Source: Bacillota bacterium
Lineage (GTDB): Bacteria > Bacillota > Clostridia > Christensenellales > Aristaeellaceae
Reading direction: 5' to 3'
NCBI GenBank assembly: GCA_023458835.1
Contig: JAEWWY010000488.1
Span: 1 to 19,204, forward strand
Length of the DNA: 19,204 nucleotides
Of this stretch, positions 14,168 to 19,204 are shown one piece after another. Position numbers and translations under genes: made by a program. The stretch's first letter is position 1. Each line of letters opens with the position of its first letter. The notes beneath the pieces were generated by a model. That model saw only the letters and a list, made by a program, of their open reading frames with translations, was not told the origin of the DNA and did no database searches.

Positions 14168-14187
14168 AAAATAGAAGGAGGAAAATC

Positions 14188-15705
14188 ATGGACGAGTTCA
14201 AGAAATTAACCAATGAGGTGGGTGCTCCCGTTGCCGACAACGAGAACGCCATCACCGCCGGCCCCCGTGGCCCGGTAGTCCTACAGGATGTATGGCTTCT
14301 GGAGAAGATGGCGCACTTCAACCGCGAGGTCATCCCGGAGCGGCGCATGCACGCCAAGGGCTGGGGCGCTTACGGAAAGCTGACCGTGACCCACGATATT
14401 TCCAAGTACACCAAAGCCAAGGTCCTTCAGCCTGGCAAGGAAACCGATCTGTTTCTCCGCTTTTCCACCGTGGCCGGTGAGCGCGGCGCGGCGGATTGCG
14501 AGCGCGACATCCGGGGCGTGGCCGTCAAGTTCTACACCGAGGAGGGCAACTGGGACCTGGTTGGCAACAACACCCCCACCTTCTTCATCCGCGATGTGCA
14601 TAACTTTTCCGACCTGAACCGCGCCGTCAAGCGCGATCCCCGTACAGGCCGCCGCAGCGCTCAGAACAACTGGGACTTTTGGACGCTGCTTCCCGAATGC
14701 TTCCATCAGATCACCGTGGTCATGAGCGACCGGGGTATCCCCGCTTCCTTCCGGCATATGCACTTTTTCGGCGAGCATACCTTTTCATTGTATAACGCCA
14801 AGAATGAGCGCGTATGGTGCAAGTTCCACTTCAAGACGCAGCAGGGCATCAAGAACCTGAGCAACGAGGAAGCGGCAAAAATCAACGGCATGGACCGGGA
14901 GTACCACGGCAAGGCTCTGTTCGAGGCCATTGAGCAGGGGGACTATCCCAAGTGGAAAATGTACATCCAGGTCATGACCGAGGAGCAGGCGAAAAACCAT
15001 TACGAGAACCCCTTCGACATCACCAAGATCTGGCGGCATAAGGAATTCCCGCTGATCGAAGTGGGCGTGCTGGAATTAAACCGCAATCCGGAAAACTACT
15101 TTGCCGAGGTGGAGCAGGCCGCCTTCACCCCCGCCCACGTGGTGCCGGGCATCGGCTTTTCGCCGGACCGCTTCCTGCAGGGCAGGCTATTCTCCTACGG
15201 CGACGCACAGCGCTACCGCCTGGGCGTGAACCATAACCTGATCCCCGTCAACCAGGCCAAGTGCCAGGTGAACGACTACCATCGGGACGGGGCCATGCGC
15301 GTGGACGGAAATTATGGCGGAGCGCCCGCCTATTCTCCCAACAGCGCCGGCTACTGGACCGCGCAGCCAGAGGTGGCGGAACCGCCTATGGATCTGGAAG
15401 GCGCCATGTGGCGCTATGATCCCAAGGATGACCCCAGCGACGATTGCTTCCGCGCGGGCGGCAACCTGTGGCGCGTAATGACCGAGGAGAAAAAACAGAT
15501 CCTGATCGGCAACACGGCAGGAGACATGGCGCCGGTCACGAAGAATATCAAGTACCGTCATGCGGTACACTGTTTGAAGGCCGATCCGGAATACGGAGAG
15601 CGCATGACAAAAGCGCTGGACCTGTGCCTGGACAAGGTGAAGGAACTGGCCAAGCTGGATAACAACAGCCTCAATAAAGCCACGCTTTCCAGCGATATGG
15701 AGTAA
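14188..15705 (+). CDS. katA: Monofunctional haem catalase (small-subunit type)
   Basis: A 505-residue catalase converting hydrogen peroxide to water and oxygen in the cytoplasm. The distal-side His55 lies in RRMHAKGWGAYG and the distal Asn in DLVGNNTPTFFIRD (127/128). FLRFSTVAGERGAADCERD is the usual core motif, and the haem-ligating Tyr337 lies in RLFSYGDAQRYRLG. Length and motifs fit the clade 3 small-subunit catalases. The active-site run usually reads RVVHAKG; here it is RRMHAKG, a small variation. AAGGAGG seven bases upstream fixes the start. The PerR-type gene 33 bases downstream indicates joint peroxide-induced expression. Catalase is present only in some Clostridia, so acquisition by transfer is possible, but nothing at the borders shows it. 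Confidence 0.97.
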   Translation: MDEFKKLTNEVGAPVADNENAITAGPRGPVVLQDVWLLEKMAHFNREVIPERRMHAKGWGAYGKLTVTHDISKYTKAKVLQPGKETDLFLRFSTVAGERGAADCERDIRGVAVKFYTEEGNWDLVGNNTPTFFIRDVHNFSDLNRAVKRDPRTGRRSAQNNWDFWTLLPECFHQITVVMSDRGIPASFRHMHFFGEHTFSLYNAKNERVWCKFHFKTQQGIKNLSNEEAAKINGMDREYHGKALFEAIEQGDYPKWKMYIQVMTEEQAKNHYENPFDITKIWRHKEFPLIEVGVLELNRNPENYFAEVEQAAFTPAHVVPGIGFSPDRFLQGRLFSYGDAQRYRLGVNHNLIPVNQAKCQVNDYHRDGAMRVDGNYGGAPAYSPNSAGYWTAQPEVAEPPMDLEGAMWRYDPKDDPSDDCFRAGGNLWRVMTEEKKQILIGNTAGDMAPVTKNIKYRHAVHCLKADPEYGERMTKALDLCLDKVKELAKLDNNSLNKATLSSDME

Positions 15706-15738
15706 ACCGCCGGAAGGCGCTCCTCGGGAGTGTATCGG

Positions 15739-16140
15739 ATGAAGGAGCAGCGGAGCACCAGGCAGCGGAAACTGGTTTGGGATACCGTAAAAGCCCATGG
15801 CGACCATCCCAGCGCCGATCAGATCTATCTGGAAACGCGGGGGAAGGATCCCAAGATCAGCCGCGGAACGGTGTACAGGAACCTGAACCTGCTGGTTCAA
15901 AATCATCAGATCCGCCATGTCAGGCTGCCTGGGATGGACCGCTTTGACTGGCGCGTGGAACCGCATTACCACCTGCTGTGCCTAGGCTGCGGCGCGGTAT
16001 GCGACGCTCCTGTCCCATACCGCGCCGAGCTGGACCAGGCACTGGCAGAACGGACAGGTTATGAAATCTCCTTTCACCGCATGATATTCGAGGGCCTCTG
16101 CCCCGATTGCAGGCAAAAAAAGGAGAAGGAAGAAAAGTAA
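15739..16140 (+). CDS. perR: PerR-type peroxide-responsive Fur-family repressor
   Basis: A 133-residue Fur-family protein with a winged helix (HPSADQIYLETRG, ISRGTVYRNLNLL) and a metal-binding dimer domain. All five ligands of the Bacillus subtilis PerR regulatory metal site are present: His23, Asp70, His76, His78 and Asp89, with matching spacing. Asp89 is the residue that marks PerR where Fur has Glu. The structural zinc site is Cys81, Cys84, Cys121 and Cys124. Iron-catalysed oxidation of His23/His76 should release the repressor from DNA when peroxide rises. CGGGAG eight bases before ATG 15739 favours that start over GTG 15730. It is cotranscribed with katA and would be autoregulated through the katA promoter. 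Confidence 0.9.
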   Translation: MKEQRSTRQRKLVWDTVKAHGDHPSADQIYLETRGKDPKISRGTVYRNLNLLVQNHQIRHVRLPGMDRFDWRVEPHYHLLCLGCGAVCDAPVPYRAELDQALAERTGYEISFHRMIFEGLCPDCRQKKEKEEK

Positions 16141-16143
16141 CGC

Positions 16144-16173
16144 AAGGGGGGGGGCGCGGCGCGCCTCCCCTTT
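16144..16173 (+). terminator. Hairpin terminator of the katA-perR unit
   Basis: Left arm AAGGGGGGGGGCGC (nine G at 16146-16154) pairs with GCGCCTCCCCTT with a small bulge, then T. The stem is very stable but only three T follow the C run. It begins three bases after the perR stop and its end overlaps the -35 box of the next gene. Confidence 0.65.
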
Positions 16174-16199
16174 GACTATCTGCGCAATTCGTATATAAT
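16172..16199 (+). promoter_or_regulatory. sigmaA promoter of the GGDEF gene
   Basis: TTGACT (16172-16177) and TATAAT (16194-16199) are separated by 16 bases. The start would fall near 16206, leaving a leader of about 15 bases before ATG 16221, which has no clear ribosome binding site. Confidence 0.75.
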
Positions 16200-16220
16200 G
16201 ATTCTATCCATTCTTATACC

Positions 16221-17132
16221 ATGGGAAAGCGGGTGGGCTGTTTGTCGGACAGCATAACCATTGAAAGGCTGGAAAAGAACCTGGAGCTCTTTGAGAAAAT
16301 GTACGATGCGGTGAGATTGGTAGACCCCGTAAAGAAAGTGGTTCTGGAGTATCGCGGCCGTGAAAGGACGGAAACGGAAGCCGTCTGCCATGATTATTGG
16401 AAAAACGGAAAAATTTGCGATAACTGCATATCCATCAGGGCCCACCTGGGAAGCAAGTGCTTTATGAAGCTTGAGCAATCGGATTCCGCCATCATGATGG
16501 TTACAGCGCTGCCCATGGAAAACACCAAAGACCCGACTGTCCTGGAGCTTTTGAAAAACGCTTCGGATACGATGCTGCTTGGCCACGGCGAATACAGCGA
16601 GGGCCGCATGCTGAGCACCGCATGGATGGAATTGAACGATATCGTCGTAAAGGATGACCTCACCGGCTTGTATAACCGGCGGTTTATCAATGAGCGCCTG
16701 CCCGCGGACATCCTGAAAACCGTCCTGGAGGGAGAATCGCTATCGGTGCTCTTTGCAGATGTGGACAATTTGAAGCAAATCAATGACACGTACGGGCATT
16801 CGGTCGGGGACCTGGTTTTGACACGGGTCGCCCGCGCCTTGCAGGAATGCATCCGCAGCAATAATGATTGGGCCGCCCGGTATGGCGGAGATGAGTTTGT
16901 GATCTGCTTGAACAACACAAATGAATCGTCAGCCAATCACATTATCGAAAGAATTTACGGCAGGATCGCCGACATCAAGGTATCTGCCGATCATAGGACG
17001 ACGATAACGGCATCCTTGTCCCTGGGCGCCTATACGATGCGGGACAATGCGCTTACCGCCAATGAAATCATTGGATTGGCCGATCAAAGGATGTATGCCC
17101 AAAAGCAGAAAGAGGGAACGGCCAATCCATAA
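16221..17132 (+). CDS. Diguanylate cyclase with N-terminal Cys-containing PAS-like sensor domain
   Basis: A 303-residue cytoplasmic protein. Residues about 10-110 look like a PAS-type sensor (YDAVRLVDPVKKVVLEY) with Cys56, Cys66, Cys69 and Cys80 in a CHDYWKNGKICDNCISIRA block, possibly binding a metal or sensing redox. After a short linker comes a GGDEF domain (DDLTGLYNRRFINE, FADVDNLKQINDTYGHSVGD) with intact GGDEF at residues 222-226, so it should make cyclic di-GMP from two GTP. The inhibitory RxxD site is not intact: SNND stands in its place, so feedback inhibition may be weak. ATG 16221 has no good ribosome site; GTG 16233 follows GGGAAAG and is a possible alternative. It has its own promoter and appears monocistronic. 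Confidence 0.9.
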   Translation: MGKRVGCLSDSITIERLEKNLELFEKMYDAVRLVDPVKKVVLEYRGRERTETEAVCHDYWKNGKICDNCISIRAHLGSKCFMKLEQSDSAIMMVTALPMENTKDPTVLELLKNASDTMLLGHGEYSEGRMLSTAWMELNDIVVKDDLTGLYNRRFINERLPADILKTVLEGESLSVLFADVDNLKQINDTYGHSVGDLVLTRVARALQECIRSNNDWAARYGGDEFVICLNNTNESSANHIIERIYGRIADIKVSADHRTTITASLSLGAYTMRDNALTANEIIGLADQRMYAQKQKEGTANP

Positions 17133-17174
17133 GGAAGCATACTCCCTGTCACCCTGTCTTGAAAACGGGGTACA

Positions 17175-17237
17175 AGGCAAGCAGGCTGAGCCATCCCCTT
17201 TGGGGGAAGGCTCAGGTGCACCGGCACACGCTTGCCT
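17175..17237. repeat. Nested inverted repeat in a convergent intergenic region
   Basis: Outer arms AGGCAAGC (17175-17182) and GCTTGCCT (17230-17237) are perfectly complementary. Inside, CTGAGCC (17186-17192) pairs with GGCTCAG (17209-17215), and CCCC with GGGG nearer the loop. The element lies 42 bases after the GGDEF gene and 101 bases before the end of the Big_2 gene. It may terminate transcription from either side or belong to a dispersed palindromic repeat. Nothing else clear was seen in 17133-17338. Confidence 0.6.
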
Positions 17238-17338
17238 CCCTTGGAAGCATGCTCTCATAACGGGCATCCGCAGAGATAGCGGGTCTATATCCCAGCGGAC
17301 GCAGGCCTCCAAAATAGCAATGTCCGTTCCAAAAAAAA

Positions 17339-18502
17339 TCACTCCGGCCTGATAGGTGTTTTGAACAGCTTGCCCTTGAATGTAAAGATACCGTTTTCCT
17401 TGGCCTTTGTTTCATATGACAGCGTGACAAAGCCGCTTTTTCCGATCCGCAGCTTGTAGGGAAATACGGCGGTCAGGCTCAGTTTATGCGTGCCTGTTAC
17501 GGTACCGTCTTTGCCGGTCAGCGTAATCTGGCCGCCGCCCGCCGTTTCCAGCGCGATTTCTCCTATGGCCATGCCCGTGTAGTTGGCTTTCAGGATGGTT
17601 TTCAAAAGCGGATCGCTGGAATTGGGATAAAGCGCGCCGGCATCCATCGGCTTTACCTGGCACACGAATTCGTTGATGATGCCGGTAGGGTTGAACTTTG
17701 TTTTGGCCACGACCTCCGAATCGGAAAGGTATGCGTCCAGCTCCCCTTCCGGATAGCCCACCTCCAGGTTGCCTGTGCATTTGTATTCACCAAAGGGCGT
17801 TTTCCCGCCGTGCTTGACGCCCTTGAACTGAAGCCGGTTCAGCACATGCATCACAAAGCCGCCCTGGGTGGACTGCCAGTCATACACATCGTCGATCTGG
17901 ATGGTCCATATGAATTCATCGATGGAGGGGATGACCTCCACAGGGATGGAATCGTCATGCTCCACGGGGATATTGTCCTCCGCCTCCTGGGATTCGCCTT
18001 GCTCCCCGGATTCCTCCGCCGGAGGATTCTCCCCAGCTTCCTCATCGCCGGGCAGTTCCTCCCCCGAAGGCGCGGTGAATCCCTCCCCCGGCCCGGCGGG
18101 CGGATCGTCAGGCGGATCGGAGGGCGCCGCGCCATACAGCAGGGTGGAGCCCTCCTCCTTGACGCGGATGGTGCACACGGCCTTTTGGGCCGGGTCCCGG
18201 GCCAGGCTGGCCGTGATGGCCGCTTCCCCCTGCGCATGGGCGGTAATGATTCCATTAGAATCTACCCCGGCCACCTCGGGATTGGAGGTTTCCCATGTGA
18301 AGGCCGCGGCCTGCTCCTCCGGCACGGCATAGGCGTACAGCTTCAATGTGCTTCCCTGGGCAAACTCCGCGTGGCCGGGGTAGAGGAAGACCCCCTGCCC
18401 TGCCGGGATGCCCTGGACAGCCGCGGCTTTTGCCCCGGCCGCCCATGAACAGGAAAAAAGGATCGCCGTCAGGAACGCAAGCCCCCTTTTTATTGCATGC
18501 AT
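17339..18502 (-). CDS. Exported protein with Big_2 (Ig-like) domain and acidic linker
   Basis: A 387-residue secreted or surface protein. Residues 1-27 form a signal sequence ending AGAKA|A; Cys18 in LFSC could alternatively be an imperfect lipobox. Residues about 38-115 are a bacterial Ig-like Big_2 domain (TWETSNPEVAGVDSNGIITA, then GEAAITAS). Residues about 125-200 are a Pro/Glu/Asp-rich, low-complexity linker typical of cell-wall spacers. Residues 200-387 form a beta-rich domain I do not recognise (WTIQIDDVYDW, GNLEVGYPEGELDAYLSD). No sortase motif or membrane anchor is at the C-terminus. AGGGAG nine bases before the ATG supports the start. It follows the gene at 18528 by 25 bases and is probably cotranscribed. 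The specific role is unknown. Confidence 0.82.
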   Translation of the reverse strand: MHAIKRGLAFLTAILFSCSWAAGAKAAAVQGIPAGQGVFLYPGHAEFAQGSTLKLYAYAVPEEQAAAFTWETSNPEVAGVDSNGIITAHAQGEAAITASLARDPAQKAVCTIRVKEEGSTLLYGAAPSDPPDDPPAGPGEGFTAPSGEELPGDEEAGENPPAEESGEQGESQEAEDNIPVEHDDSIPVEVIPSIDEFIWTIQIDDVYDWQSTQGGFVMHVLNRLQFKGVKHGGKTPFGEYKCTGNLEVGYPEGELDAYLSDSEVVAKTKFNPTGIINEFVCQVKPMDAGALYPNSSDPLLKTILKANYTGMAIGEIALETAGGGQITLTGKDGTVTGTHKLSLTAVFPYKLRIGKSGFVTLSYETKAKENGIFTFKGKLFKTPIRPE

Positions 18503-18527
18503 CGTTATTTTCTCCCTTCACCGGCTG

Positions 18528-19204
18528 TTATGGCTCTATGGTGATGCCATAGGCCTTCAAGTCGTCAAAATACCTGGGATCGTCGGAATACTTGTAATAG
18601 GTGGTTCCATCAATGGTGATTCTGGGGGAATAGGGCCCTTCCTCCTTCGGTACGCCAAAGGGGCCCGACAGCCACAACTGGCGGGGTGAGTCCCGGTCCA
18701 CATAGTCCAGGAATCGGCCCTCGGCTACGTACCATAGCGACTTTTCAGCTTTTTTCTTGCTCTTGCCTTCCTGGGCGGGCAGCTTATACAGCTCATCCCC
18801 GGTAAATACCAGCCGCCGGGCGTATCCCGCGCCCACCTCAGGCGCCTGGCACCAGGAGCCCACCAGCAGCTTCCTCCATTCCTCATCGCCCAGCAGGTTT
18901 TCTGCGGAGGCATAGCTCGTATAGCCATACGGCAGCCACACCTGGGGTATAGGGTAGTGAAAGATGAGGCTTTCCTCCGGGCCCCAGACGATCATATGAT
19001 CCGTGCGCAGCTCAATATAGGTGTTCTCCTGGCGCTTGATGCGCCCCACCGGGGCATAGGCGCGGTAAATCTCATTAAACATCATCACGTCAAAATACGT
19101 CGCATGCTCGCTGGGCAGCACCAGCAGCGCAAATTGGTTCGCGGAGCCTGCCGCCGCAATGATCCTGCCGGGAAGCGCGAAGCTGACTTCCCCGTCCGTC
19201 AGCA
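18528..19204 (-). CDS. Unidentified protein, 5' end outside the window
   Basis: The minus frame is open from the right edge to a stop at 18528, giving the last 224 residues of a longer protein. A GTG at 19121 is not a convincing start, because the frame continues upstream with ordinary coding sequence (SANQFALLVLPSEHATYFDV) and no ribosome site. It is mixed alpha/beta and soluble, rich in aromatic residues: VWLPYGYTSYASAENLLGDE, a Lys-rich patch EGKSKKKAEKSLWY, and a C-terminal TYYKYSDDPRYFDDLKAYG. I do not recognise a family. Because it precedes an exported Big_2 protein in the same operon, an extracytoplasmic role is possible, but the N-terminus that would show a signal peptide is missing. 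Confidence 0.75.
   Translation of the reverse strand, partial: LTDGEVSFALPGRIIAAAGSANQFALLVLPSEHATYFDVMMFNEIYRAYAPVGRIKRQENTYIELRTDHMIVWGPEESLIFHYPIPQVWLPYGYTSYASAENLLGDEEWRKLLVGSWCQAPEVGAGYARRLVFTGDELYKLPAQEGKSKKKAEKSLWYVAEGRFLDYVDRDSPRQLWLSGPFGVPKEEGPYSPRITIDGTTYYKYSDDPRYFDDLKAYGITIEP

Noticed and set aside
19119..19121. GTG as the start of the rightmost gene
   Set aside because: No ribosome site is present and the frame continues upstream with coding-like sequence to the window edge.

Overview
The window looks like chromosome from a Gram-positive, Clostridia-type (Bacillota) bacterium, probably from a gut or other plant-glycan-rich anaerobic habitat. The reasons are strong AGGAGG ribosome binding sites, sigmaA-type TTGACA/TATAAT promoters, a CUT1 sugar transporter of the LplA/LplB/YtcP type without its own ATPase, a DUF4491 gene and a PerR-type regulator. 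DNA is GC-rich by eye. The exact taxon cannot be read from the sequence.

Left part (1-12966, all minus strand): a glycan-uptake and degradation locus in three transcription units. (a) Positions 4661 to 1: permease, large solute-binding protein, second permease, and a GH172 (DUF2961) enzyme that runs off the left edge. (b) Positions 5912-4866: a LacI-family regulator. (c) Positions 12767-6059: three large predicted alpha/alpha-toroid enzymes in a tight operon: an unclassified protein, a GH9-like protein with an altered catalytic motif, and a GH116-like (GBA2/DUF608) protein. None of the four enzymes has a signal peptide, so oligosaccharides are probably imported and trimmed in the cytoplasm. 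Each unit has a recognisable sigmaA promoter carrying a related LacI-type dyad (consensus about ATAGTAAAnGTTTnCTAT) at or near the start site. The LacI protein therefore probably controls itself, the transporter and the enzyme operon. The substrate is not known; GH172 suggests a furanoside such as alpha-D-arabinofuranose or alpha-fructofuranose.

Middle (13037-16140, plus strand): a divergent promoter drives a small DUF4491 membrane protein and an unidentified multi-pass membrane protein. Then follow a monofunctional haem catalase (katA) and, 33 bases downstream, a PerR-type peroxide regulator with all five regulatory-metal ligands and the Cys4 zinc site. This is a compact peroxide-defence pair.

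Right part (16144-19204): a strong G/C hairpin terminator runs straight into the promoter of a diguanylate cyclase (GGDEF) with a Cys-rich PAS-like sensor domain. A 200-base convergent intergenic region holds a nested inverted repeat. Two minus-strand genes follow: an exported Big_2 (Ig-like) protein with an acidic Pro/Glu linker, and the C-terminal part of an unrecognised protein that enters from the right edge. No tRNA, rRNA, CRISPR array, insertion sequence or phage gene was seen.
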